Of a stretch of DNA of 64,000 bases, positions 38,362 to 50,880 are shown piece by piece; the first letter of the stretch is position 1; every line of letters starts with the position of its first letter. The notes under the pieces are model-generated. The model saw nothing but the letters and a program-made list of their open reading frames with translations. It did not search any database and was not told the origin of the DNA. The DNA is from Tyto alba (Eukaryota; Chordata; Aves; Strigiformes; Tytonidae), in contig NW_024881279.1 in assembly GCF_018691265.1 (NCBI RefSeq), positions 6,043,243 through 6,107,242 on the forward strand, read 5' to 3'. The position numbers and the translations under genes are program-made.

Positions 38362-41300
38362 TGTTAGCCCTCCTCTGCTCCCTCCACATGAGCCCTTAGA
38401 GCTCCTTTGTTGCTACTCTCAGTCAAAACATATAGTTGAGGCTTTTTATATTCACCAGTGTGATCAAACCCAGGTGTCTGCTGGCATTATAGAATAGGTT
38501 TCGAGCACTGCCTCTGTTTTTGCAAGTGCCAATCACTGTAGCATTCCTTTGTTGTATGTATCTTTTCCTCTTGTTCCTGAAATGGCATTAATCCACCTAC
38601 TCCAATTTCATTAATTAAAAAGGGAGACTCAATCAATGAAAGTAATTGAGACCGTCATTTCATCATCTTTCAGTAGGGCAAAGCTGGTGTCTTTTGCTGT
38701 AGGTACTTGGGTAGTATGGTACTGTCAAATATTACATCCTTTCAGAGCTGGTTTGTCACATCACATGAGAGAGAGACCGTTCTCCAGCAATATGGAACAA
38801 GAACATTCAAAATGGTTTTGGAGTGAAACAAGTATGTAATTTTTTCAATCTCAGAAAGGCATGGGTAGCAAAAGATAATTTAAGTCACCAAAATAATGTA
38901 TTGTGCTGTACGTGTGCAAGCATTAGTATATAGAAATATGTATTTACAGTCATTTTTGTTTGAAATTTCTTAGCCTTTTAATCTTTAAACATATTAAGTT
39001 TCATAAGGGAACAAAGAAATGTCATCTCGGGCACTAATTATCACTGACTTTCTCACTAGTGTTTGATGAAGCTGTACTAACTGTGTGTCAGGAAATTTAA
39101 CCCTGCTTCATATCTACATGGTTGATGGCAGCTTTGAGCCCTTATTATGCTTTATAACTGCAGAATTACTGTCATTGTTCCTCTTACCAAGAAACTGGTT
39201 TGGGAAGAAAGTTAATCATGCATCCAGTAAAGTGATGGTACTTGCCATGCATGGTGGATGAAGAGTCATTTCTGTGCACTGACGATATAGAGAAGCAAGA
39301 GGTCAAGTAGTGATGACAGACATGAAATAGTTTAGGGCAATGAGACCATTACTTAATTACAAGAATTTAATAGTAAGTTCTTTCCTCCTTTATACTGAAA
39401 TTTACATCAGGTACCAGTCTTTCAGGTGTACTGTGGATTTACAAAAACAAAATCCTCATCCTGAGCCTCTGGTATAATCTGTGCACAAGCATGTAAGCAG
39501 CTTGTGGGAGACAGCAACTGGCATTTTAAGATTCTGGTTAGACAACAGTCTTGTCTTACATGTATATCCAACTGGAGGCTGAAGCATCGACTCATTTCTA
39601 ATTCTTCTCGACTCATTTCTCATTCTTCCCAGTGTCTCAGAAATGTGTGAAACACATCCTGTTTGCTCTTCTGTTACAGTAAAGATTGGGGAAATGATCT
39701 TCCAGCTAGACACATCAGTTGCAAAAACTTTTGAGTTCTCTCCTCATCTCTCTAAAGCAGAGTGGGAGTTGAAAGGGGAGAGAGCTTGCGGTCAACAACG
39801 TGATAAGACTCCAAAGAGTGAACCAGGCAGCTACCCAACCAAAATAGGTTTATATTATCATACATTATTTGTATCTGTGAGAACTCATTCAGTTGTCAAG
39901 AGCCTACACAGGCTCTATATTTGCATGTGAGTCTTGCAGAATATTGGGGGATTCTGTTTGATGATCCTAAGGCTTTTTTTTTCAATTTTCTATTGAGTAG
40001 ATGGTGGCTTTGTTTAGCAAATGTTTTGCAAGAGAAGGGTTAGAATAGTGCTGCCTGTATTTGTCCAATCCCTTTTACCAGGGGTTACACAATTTTTTTC
40101 TTTGTCATTTTTAACTATCTTGATTTATATCTTTCTTTATTTATTATATATTCTTTAAGGGTTTAGGAATAACATGGAAAAATTACTGGGAAGGAAATAG
40201 TGTTTTCTCATGTCACCAAGATAACCGAGAAGCAGCAATGTAAAACAACAAAAAAAAAGTATTATAACAGTATCCTATATTAAAAATCCTGGCAGCCTAA
40301 GGGGGGCATTATTTATCTTGAGGTTTGGGGTTTTTGGCATGATTTACTGATAGGCAAACTCCATGCTAATTCATGTTATTGAGCTCTGGTTTATCTCAAA
40401 CACTACACTAACTAAAATATCTTTCTTATAACTACATACCTGGTATTTAGCATGATTATGTCTTCACACTGAGATGTCATTACTTTTTTTTTTTTTATTT
40501 GAGAAATATTGGATATATCTTGTAAACCACTAAGGACAAACAAGTAATACAATAAATTTCTTTGGACCATGATCCGTAGCAGTTTCTCAGGTTGTCAAGT
40601 TTCAGTTACATTTAGATAATTTAAAGTTAAGGCATATCTTATTGATGCTTAAAAAACATCAAATGCATTGCCCAGGCATTCAAGTCATTGGGCTGTTCAC
40701 ATTGACTGTATTTATTCCTTTTATAAATATTACTCAGAGACTAGATAAGTAGCAATATTGTACTCTAATGAGCATATGTACGCTGCAGTGCTTTTCAGAG
40801 AGATTTAGTTCAGTGATTACATTCCCTTGATCTGCCAATCTGCACATCAAAAGCAGCTATTTTGTTTAAATACTCTGTCTACCAATATTAATTTCACTGA
40901 ATAGGTGAAAACCCCTCACATGTCAGTATGTTTTAAAACTATTTGGGGATTATATTTAAGGCACTGTAACACTACTTGTATCTAAAGGTACCTCATCATC
41001 TGTTGTAGCATAACATCCACAGATGAAAGGCAGAGATGATAAAAGGCAAAGAGAATGGTAGTAATTAACTGTGGATATCTAATGGGCCCCAATTCCAGTC
41101 CAGTCTCTCAAAAGTAACTGGCATGGAGAACAGGCTGCAGATGGATTGACTGCAGATCACGTATGGCTGCAAATAACCAATACACACGTCTTGGATTTTA
41201 ACTTGTTGGATGACTGGTTTATGGGGATGGAATGACTCACAGTTGTGACATAGAAACATAAAGATGTCCTGGTGCACTGGCACATCTGTAGTAATAACTC

Positions 41301-41688
41301 GGGTTTAGGCCCAGATGGAAGGCAGTAGTTGCTGGCCTTAGCTGGACATTGCAAGAGATAAGGGCTCTTTTCCCATTTCATGTATGTTTGATGTTGGACT
41401 GTTGGCCTCTTACTGGAATCTCCAGTTGTTCTTATAAATAATTATAGGCCCAGTGACACCTGTTATTTGTGGGGTTTTTTTACTGTTTTACTGTCTCTTC
41501 AAGGTTCAGTTTCACCCTTCGAATAAACCAGCTGCCTGGCACATCTTATTTGTTTTTTAAGTCAGCTGAGGTCTATCACATCTCTGGCTGGAAAAAAACA
41601 ACACAGGAAAATAGGAATTTATTTTCTAAATGGCACAAACTAGTCCAATGTCCCCTTTTTCACAGTGTCTTCAGGCAGATGCATCAGG

Positions 41689-41710
41689 AAAAAAAAAAAA
41701 AAAAAAAAAA
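41689..41710. repeat. Poly(A) tract, 22 bases
   Basis: An A22 run continues into CCAAAAAACCAAACAAAC, a common A/C low-complexity extension. No retrocopy body is visible upstream. Confidence 0.92.
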
Positions 41711-44050
41711 CCAAAAAACCAAACAAACTGTTAAAATTGTACAATAAGCAAATAGACAGGAATTTGCTACATACACAACATTTTCCTGTGAAGGCCACCT
41801 CAAAGCGAACCTTCAGAACCTGTGAAATTCCCTACCGCTGCAGACAGCAGGGCCAGCAGGTGGAAATGACCTTCTCTAGAAAAAGTACACATGCATTCTT
41901 TAATATGCCAGTAAGTGGGTTGGAATGCCAGTAGGCACCAGGTACAGAGACAGCAAGTAAACCAGCGAGCAAACTGTGCACAGCTATTGTCACAATCATC
42001 CACCACAGCTCCATAGATCTTCCCATTAGGTCTTCTCCTGATCTTCTGCAGATACAAGATTAAGCCTTCAAATAGTTAAACTTTAAAATCCTTTGTGTGA
42101 TTAATTATGATAGCTCTGGGTATTTTTGCTGTCTACATAAATGTCTAATCCTTTGAGGACCTCATTAAGGTATTAGCTTCATCGCTTTCCTGTGGCAGTG
42201 ATTCTGCAGTTCTGTTCAGGATGGGTCAGCACGAAAAGTACTCATTTTGCACTTTTGGCTGTTGATTTCCATACAGTGGCCAAATTTTTGAATTCTGAGA
42301 AACTAAACAAAGAATTACTGTTTTCTTGATACTGGAGCTTGTGTTTATGTGCACAAATGTCATGTTTGAAGAACATCATCTTGCATATATGGAGCTGTAA
42401 GTTGTCTGATGTTTCTTCATTTCTGGAAAGCTTGTTTGAACATTCCAGGAGAAAATTCTGCTTGCTGTACCAATTTTACTTGCCTATGCTTTTGCCTTAA
42501 GAGTAAGAAACGTTGATGCCAGCCTTAATCCTAAACCTTTGTTATGAAAGCCAATATACAGGGTAATACAAAAATCTGTTGAACTGACGGTGCCCTGTCA
42601 TGCTGAGAAAGCTCTCTGCTGTGTTTGTTTGTCACCTTCCTCAAGAGATGAAACAGCAAATGGGGCATTTTTTTTTTTCTTGGTGGCAACAGAGATGCTG
42701 CTTTAATGTCATCTCTGTCTTTTCCCGTCCCTGAGTGGCTCTTCAGAGCTGGCCATGCTGTCAGACCACAGGGATCCCGTGTTTGGGCAGGTGGTGCACT
42801 GCTGACAGTGGAATAGCTTCAATAGCAGGAGAGGTGGCAATATGCCCACCTATTTCAGATCTGTTTGAGGTTACTAAGCCTGATATTAAAGGCTACAGAG
42901 AATAAGCAGCTTTGATGAACCATCACTTTCATGATTTCTTCACATTTGTTATGACACTGTCTTGACAAAGACAAAATAGCTTTAGGGTACAGAATCAAAA
43001 AGAGGGTCTGAGACAGCTTTTCAATTGTGTTGCCTGTTCATATACTCCCCTGAATCAAGGCTTAACACTGTAACTTGGTAGTTACACCACCCTTCATGCT
43101 TGCATGCTTTGCACACCCTCATAGGAAATGCCAGCAGTTGGGTGCTTATGTATTTCAGAGCCATTATTGCCAGGGTCCTGAGCATTACAGCAAGCTCCAG
43201 TGGTTTAATACTTGGGCATTTTTTCTGCCATATTTTATGCATCCAAGAACCTGCTGTTACATAAAATACAATTTGAAGTATGATACTTCATTAGATGATT
43301 TTACAGTATTACAGCCACCCAAAAGCTTTGATGTAGAAGATAATTAGTAAAAAATTATGAGGAGACAAAGCATGGGTGGGCAGACAAGGCTAATGAGTCA
43401 CAGTCAGCAGAAAGTATGAACGGAAGTAGTTAGCTGTCATTAATTTCCCAAGCATATTCCCATTGCATTTCTTCCCCAGGTATGAGTGGAAGACACATTT
43501 GCAGAGCCAGAAGTTTTTTCTCGTCTCCTTGTGTGGTTTGTCACACAGTTAGCAGTATCATTGCTGAATCACAATTTATTGATTTTTTAAAATCTCAGGT
43601 CATAAAAATCAGATTGATTCCAAAATAAGGACTAGTTTAAATAGTTGTTTTTCTCCTTTGTCTGAAAGATTCAAAAGAGTTTTTTGTTTAAGGGTAGTAT
43701 TATCCATGTTAAGATGCTGAGATTCATTGCAGTACTGTTTTGAGCCTGTTTTCAGACTTCTGGCAGACTTCATGATTGTGCTGGGAATGGTAGTGAGCTT
43801 CATCATAAATTTAAACATATGTGCTGCTTCTGTGTCCCCCAAATGAACTCCGCACCCTAGTCTCTTCAGCATCTTTCCTCTTATCTATTGTTTCATCAAG
43901 AGAAGGGAAGAATCACTTAAAAGTAATTATTCAGTGTTTAACAACCCAGGATTTCCATATCAGTCATGACCCACCAAAACAGGTGTCACAAGGTCACAAC
44001 AAAATTCTGTTGTTTTCATTTGAGCTAGCAAATCACTCTTCGTTTGTTCC

Positions 44051-44080
44051 TTTGTTTGGTTGGGTTTTTGTTTGGTTGGG
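44051..44080 (+). repeat. GT-rich tandem duplication, period 16
   Basis: TTTGTTTGGTTGGG occurs at 44051-44064 and again at 44067-44080. It belongs to the T/G low-complexity class also seen near 34265 and 50545. Confidence 0.85.
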
Positions 44081-47077
44081 GTTTTTTAATGTTTCTGAAG
44101 ATGTTTTTGCTACAGAGTTTCAAGGCAACTGGTCATTTTCAGTTGTTTTGTATTTTGCTCAGGTCCTATGCATAACCTGCCTCATAGAGATAAGGTAGGA
44201 GGTGATGAGGAGGAAACTACACTGTATCTTGAAACCAAAGATACCATTAATTAAGCAGATAATAGTCCAGAAGTAAGTTCTGTGGGTCCATTGTTTAAGG
44301 AACAAAAAATGTGATATTGGAAAGACAAAATTATGAAAGGGTTTGGGCTGTTGAGGTTTTCTTTCCAGCTAATCACATATGCTATTAGTGTGTTCCTTTA
44401 ATTCAACAGAAGGTGTTTTTTGAGTACATTATATCTGAATAATTTCTTCCCTGATGCTAACACTGCCCTTACCATTTCCCTTGCAGTTCATCTGTATTCT
44501 GTTGCTGATATAATTTGCGGTTATTGTCTCAGATTCACAAAGCTGCCTTCCTGAGGAGTTAACAGGTTATCAGCTCTTGTAGTCATTTTTAATCATTGTG
44601 AAGAATCATATCTTTCTAATAAGTCAAGTGATTAATTATCATGCCCTTTTTATCAGTGTAAAGCCTGTCAGGGTTGTAGTGGCTTTCAATTACAACCTTT
44701 TGAGATTTACTTCGGTAGAATCCGGAATACTTACAGAAACAACTCCATAGTTAAGCAGACTTTTTCTCTGTACAAATTATTATCATCTCACTTATTGTTC
44801 TATTTATTTACAAATAAAGACCAAATATCCTAAGTGGAACATATGAGAAAATAATAAGAAATTCCATTACTCCAATACTGAAGAAAAATTTGACATCAGA
44901 AGCTAAATAGAAGTGGAAATATATTATCCATTTGTATGATTAGAGAATAAGAGCCTTTCATAAGCCTAAAATAAATGAAATACCGATATGAAATTAGGAA
45001 TGTGTTTTTCATTTATGAAGAGTTCTGAAGCAAGATGCTTTTGTCTTTTCTTAATAGCCTCACTTCAGACTCAATTGTTATAGATTACTGTGGAGATGTA
45101 ATAGAACTATACAGCAGTGCAGGGAAAGAGGCAGAACAGTGCCTGGTAAACCAATTAAAGCATCAAGGAACTTTACACAGGGAGTGTGAAACTGCTTTAT
45201 GGCAAGACATATTGCTTCCTTCTCCATAAATCAGTAGGAATGTTTGGCAAAAGAATTGAGGCAGTACAAGATACAGAAGTACTGAACATCTCTCAAAATC
45301 CATGTCACTTGGGGTGGCGACAGATACCTCTATCGCAAAATCCTGGTGTTCCTCATGCTAATGGATATTTTCCATGGACACATCACATGGCCCTGGTACA
45401 GTTCTTTTCCAGTCTATTCCTAGGGAAATAAATACATATGTGCCCCTTGCTGCTTTGGGAATTTTCATGTGGCCTTTGAATTGTTTCCCTCTGCCTTTTG
45501 TGTTTGCTATGTTCCTTGAGATGCCCCTGCTTTAACACTGTACTTGACAAGCTCCTTAACCTACTCAGTGGGAATGTAGACTCTGCTTTTACACTGTGGT
45601 ATGAAAGAATTTATCCACAGAGGGAAAAATACAGCCCGTTTGAGAATTTACATAAATATCGGAAGGAATGAGAGGGGCACAAATGTCCTTCAGCAGTAAT
45701 CACATTTTTGTTGCTATTAGTTTAACAAACCAAAAATGATTTTGCATTTCACTTAGGCCATTTGTTTTCCCAAAGGGGACTGTTCATGCCATTAAAAACT
45801 CTTTGTATGTGAAACAAGTGCATAAATAAAAAGACAACAGGTGAAAGAATTAATATTTATACTGTCAGATTCAGAGCATTATGAAATCTTTTTTATTATA
45901 TTTTTTTCTATTTGAAATTGAAATAACCAACAAATAATGAACTTTCATATTGAGGAGGTGTTCTTACAGATAAAGCCTGCCACTAGACATGGGGATATGA
46001 GGATGCTTCTGCCAGTCTTAAAATCTTCTGAGCCAATTCTGACTTTAAGAGTAGTTGTCAGAAGGCATATTTCTCTGTCTAGCACACTTTGAAGGGATTG
46101 TTACCTAAAAAAAACGTTTTAGGTTTTTTCCCAAGTTCGTAACTTCTATCTGCAAAATACATTGATCACCCGAAATATTAATTACATGTGCAATCACAGT
46201 ATTTCTAAGAGCATAAATTGTCTTTTTATGGCTTCAGCAACACAACTCACTTTCTATTGCCTCCTGTAGCTGATGTCCATTAAGCTAATTGTGTTCAAAA
46301 GTCACTATGATTTATTAATGCCTTGTGAATTCTAGTTTGCCTATTAATTCTAATTATTGCATCTGTTGTTACTGGGTTTTCTGAGTTCTGTGTATGAGTG
46401 GGAAATTCTCCCCAAATCCACCAAACTTTGCCATTGCAGAAAATTTTCATGTCCTGCTTTTTTTTTATTCCCAGTGCTGCCTTGCTGACACCATACTACT
46501 CGTCGCTTGGCTGGCAGTGCAAGACGTAGTAGGCTCTGAAATTGCTTCACGGTCCATCTCTGCAATAGATCAGCAAGGAGCTCTGAGATGAGGAGTGTAG
46601 CCTGCATCTCCTTTAAGATTTACTATGTCATATTCAGGTCTCTGTTCACATTTCTCTGAATATACAGGGATTTTTCTTGTCTACAGCACAAATAAAATAA
46701 TCCTTTCTTTAATCCTGTCAATACCAGTCCTGCAAATAGCCAGTAGAGGCCACTGTCCTGGTGACTGAGGTCTTTCTCATGTGCAGGTGCACCCAGAAGC
46801 TTCCAACTTTTACAAATATAGAGTGCAGCATACAATCTGGCTAATTCATGAAGACAGAGAAGTACATTTGTCAACTGGCACAGAACTCACAGACAGAGAT
46901 ACTAGAATTCTCTGTCTAGCTCTGCCTTTATTCTTGATATTTCCTCGCCTAAGACTGAAAAATTTCTTGCTTTCATTTTCCTATGGGCTAAAGTTCAGTT
47001 ACTGCAATTTTATAAGGTTCTTGAAGTATTACTAAAGAAATTTAAAATCTTCCTAAGGTACTAATAATGTTAGGCTA

Positions 47078-47112
47078 TATCTATCAGAACAAGCTACCAG
47101 CTCTGATAGATA
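47078..47112. repeat. Perfect 11-bp hairpin
   Basis: TATCTATCAGA at 47078-47088 and TCTGATAGATA at 47102-47112 are exact inverse complements around a 13-base loop. It may be chance or the core of an old inverted-repeat element; no longer structure is visible. Confidence 0.85.
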
Positions 47113-49019
47113 ACTGAAGTATAAAAGCCCAGGTTAAGAAAGTCACTTTAATTTACATAGTCTGAACAGGGAATCCATAATACTGCTTACCAGGCTTTTA
47201 AACCTCCATACTCAAAAGATATGCAGGGACAGGTCCTTAAATTTCAGGTACAGGGCTGAGCATATTGCTTCTTTAATAAGTAATTATGGTACCTGTTGAT
47301 GTATTTGCTGGCTGAATTCAAAGCATAAGTGCTTTTGGGAATTTTTTGATGAGTAATGGAAGATAACATACCCCTCTCTTTTTCCCCATCTAAGGAAACC
47401 ACTTTAAAAATTGCCCAAAAGAAGTGGCTGAATGACAGAATTGGTTGATTCCTTGCAACTAAATTGTGTGACACTCCCTCTAGTTGAATTTTTTTTATGG
47501 CAGTGTTGTTAGTAGTTAAATATTTTTAATAGCGTTACCTCAGTAATACAGGAGCCAGCCAAAATTGTCTCATTTTTTCCCCTATAGATTATTGCAATGT
47601 CACTAGGATGCATCATCACAGCAGCAGGGATTCATCTATCTATATTTAGGTATCTGTTACTATGGATCTGATTGTCTGGATTCTGTTTCTCATTGGTACA
47701 AGCAAATAGATACTCTGGGGTGCAATTCATCTCATATTCAGATAGCTGTCAAAAAACAAGTCAGAGGAGTAGTTAGGTTTTAGATGCCTGTGGGAATCTG
47801 GTGTTAAATGAGATGGTTTCCCACCTGGTATGTTTATGTCTTGACATTTCTACATCAACATAATTTCCCAACTGGTAGTTGTCAAACACTGGAGAATTTT
47901 AGATATTTTTAAACTTAACTGGAAGTGTGAGTGAGTCAGATTTAAGTGATATAAATGTTTTCATTTCTCATTTTAGTCTCACCAATGGAGAATCTTACAC
48001 TTTTCTATCTTGTCCCTTTGAATTATATAGGCTGTAAGGAAATGTGGAACAGAATGTATTAAGGGACTGCATTCCCTTACAAGAAATTATCAGCAAACAC
48101 TTCAAATTGCCTCAGCTATTAGAAAAAATGCTTTAGTTTGAAGGTATGTTATTGAAATGGCACTTCCCATCACCATTAGCAGCGCCTGCACAGAAAAGCT
48201 GTGTGTAATACCTTTCCATACAACAGATTTCTCGAAGCAGGTGTTCAGCCGCCCAGCTTGAATAACAGTTTGAATTGGACATATAGTTAACTGGTCCCAG
48301 TTTTGCGGTAAATTCAGCATGTGTTCATCACCACTTAAAATACCATCCTTGGCATTTATTACTTTTTAATGAAGTGGATCATCACTGTAATAGTTTAAAA
48401 CCTTGAATGCCAAATTCTGGCATCTTGCAACTGCTGCCCAGTACCATGTTTTCATGTATAGTATTCCTGCGTCATGGAGGGCTAAAAAAAGGAGACTATA
48501 TTCAAGGGAAGCTGCTGAGGTGAAACTTCCTCTTGAACCACTATCATATGTTACTGCAATGCTATATAATCCAAGTTTGCTCTTTTTTAGAAAACATATA
48601 AGCTTCAATTATACACAGGAATACATAGTAGTTGGTGTAATCTGTGTGTTTCACCAGGACATTACAGCAATAGTATATTGCTTACAATCTAATATTTAAA
48701 ATAAGAGCATCTAATCAATATATTTTTCCATTTTTTAAGCTAGTGACTATTCTAAACACCATGTTGCATTTGAAACTCAAAATTCTGAAACTTATAGAAT
48801 TAGAAATCTGACCACAAGAATGTTAATTAGGGGCATATCCTGAATAATTGGGGAGGGCTAGCTACACTTTCTTACAGCTTCTTATAATAGAAGTTGCTTG
48901 GAACTGAAAGTTCAATTTGTATTAATGAGGGAAATCATTCTTTATGCTGTACATTAGGATGATAAAATGTGTATTCATTGACTAGACTACAGGTAGGATT
49001 ATGATGAATTCAAGGGCTG

Positions 49020-49379
49020 TCAAAATAATAATCTGGCTTTACCTGCCACCGGTAAAGTCCATGAGATGATACCTTGCCTTCTGTATTTGACGCCTGCTTT
49101 GCAAATCCGGTTTTGTAATGCCTCACCAAGCCCATGATCCTTTCCCAAGGGTTGGTGTGACCACATCCTCTGACTGGAGTTCTGCCTTCTGCTTGACATC
49201 ATCATCACTCCTTTTGTTTTATCGGTGTCTCTTCTATACATACTCTCATGGATATCCCGTGTAAATACATGTAAATTCAGTTTATTCTTTCCATTTCCTC
49301 CTAATTTTCTAGGCAACATGGTGATGTGGATCACATGGATTTTCAGTGGTGCATGAAGTTGACCAACTGGTTCTGACAT
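49020..49379 (-). other. Unassigned 119-codon open frame
   Basis: The frame begins at ATG 49377-49379 and gives a basic, Arg/Lys/His-rich peptide with no membrane segment or known motif. The underlying DNA keeps several CpG (near 49050, 49088, 49108, 49224 and 49258), more than its surroundings. It could be part of a retrocopy, an unknown exon or chance. No poly(A) signal or clear splice sites were found, and I do not assign a function. Confidence 0.18.
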
Positions 49380-50819
49380 ATTTGATAGATTTTCAGAAAA
49401 AAAAAATTCAAGTCTAAGAAGGAAGGCATTGTCAGTGCTGTTTTATATGATTCTTATATAAATTCTGATTCTTATATAGATTCAAGATCCTATCACTTGA
49501 GCCAAATAGAAATCTCTGGATATGTTCACATGATCTTCAGATACCTCGTTAATCCATTTTAAAATACTGTTTGTAATCAAAGTTACCAGTCCTCGGCTGA
49601 AACAGCATAGAGTATAGTGTGCTGCTTGTAGTCTCATACAGTGCAAAAGGATTCATTTAGTTGTCAGGGAGCACAAAGGACAACTTATACTTATTTTCAG
49701 CTGCATAACGAACTGATGAGGCTTTTGATTTCTGAGTGATCAGTAAAAGGTATGACAGATTATGTATTTCACTGGATTGAGGTATTTAGTTATACCTAAA
49801 TTTAATTGTTATCCTACAGCCTTAGAGTTAAGATCGTATTGGGCTATTGTTGCTAGTTCTTGCTGTTGTGCTGTTTGAAAAGTCATCTGGGAAATGTAGT
49901 ATCAGTTATACTTGTTCCCTGTTGGCAGAGTAATTTAGTAGGTGGCTAATTAATAAAGTTCCACCCCCCACACGCACATTCCCCTTGCAATTAAATATCA
50001 GCGTAGTTTCCCAGGTCAATATTTCAAGGCAGTGCTGATGAGAGAAGATGTCAAGTTATAATAAAAGTAGTTCATGTTAGTAAGTAAATTTAACACATAC
50101 TTACTCCAACTGACAAAATTATGGAACAACTAGATTTTCAGAAAGTTAATTGGATATTGAATCCTCTGAATCATTTCAAGTGAGATGAGAAAGTCTTTCC
50201 TCAAAGATGAGGATGTAATCTAGAGATAAATTAAATGCTGACCACAAGCTGAATTAATAAATAAGATAAGCAAAACTTCAGTGGGGAAGATTAGGATTAT
50301 TTTATGTCGGCAATTAGACAATTTGTGCTTAAAGTACCAAAACATACTGGCATGCTGAAATACAACATTTCTGTAGTACTTCAGTTGCATTTGCAAGCTC
50401 TCAAGTAATGTATGTGCTAGATATACCAGTGCAGTCAGTGGGCCCACAGAAGACACAACCTCAAGAAGAATCTCTAGTATTTCTGTGTTTTAGTACTTCT
50501 CAGTCTTTCATTCATTTCCAAGGGCATTAGTTGTTTGATTTTTATTAGGTTTGGGTTTGTTTTTTTTTTTCACTGAAAGATGCACAGTTATCAATACATG
50601 GAGCCTTCTGTTCCTCACCTAACATTAAGTATTCCCTGAGGGGCTGTTCTGGTAGGTGTTCTCTGCTGAAGATTTGCCTTAGGAGTCTGAAATTCCTACA
50701 AGAAGAGCACATATCTTTATTTCAGAGTCATCATAGGCTATCACACTGGTTGATGCTTACGCACATTCTGCTTCATTAACTGTTCCACATTTGTTTCCTT
50801 CTCTTGCCAGACTGCTTAA

Positions 50820-50880
50820 GCCAGATCCCTGGTGTAACTCCATTAAAGTCTGCATCAGTTTCAGTCAGAAGACAGATGGC
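50820..50880. repeat. Old interspersed repeat fragment
   Basis: GCCAGATCCCTGGTGTAACT followed by CCATTAAAGTC resembles one arm of a diverged archosaur/turtle palindromic repeat (a 'ccagatcc..tggtgtaa..ccattgaagtc' pattern, from memory). The opposite arm is too decayed to draw. Confidence 0.45.

Larger units (their letters stand above)
38362..50819. other. Long non-coding stretch
   Basis: No gene I can support. Minus-strand frames of 87 codons (43609-43872), 85 codons (41800-42057 and 46350-46607) and 119 codons (49020-49379) look less biased than the rest but match nothing I know. Simple sequences here are A22 at 41689, a period-16 GT-rich duplication at 44051 and the hairpin at 47078. Confidence 0.5.
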
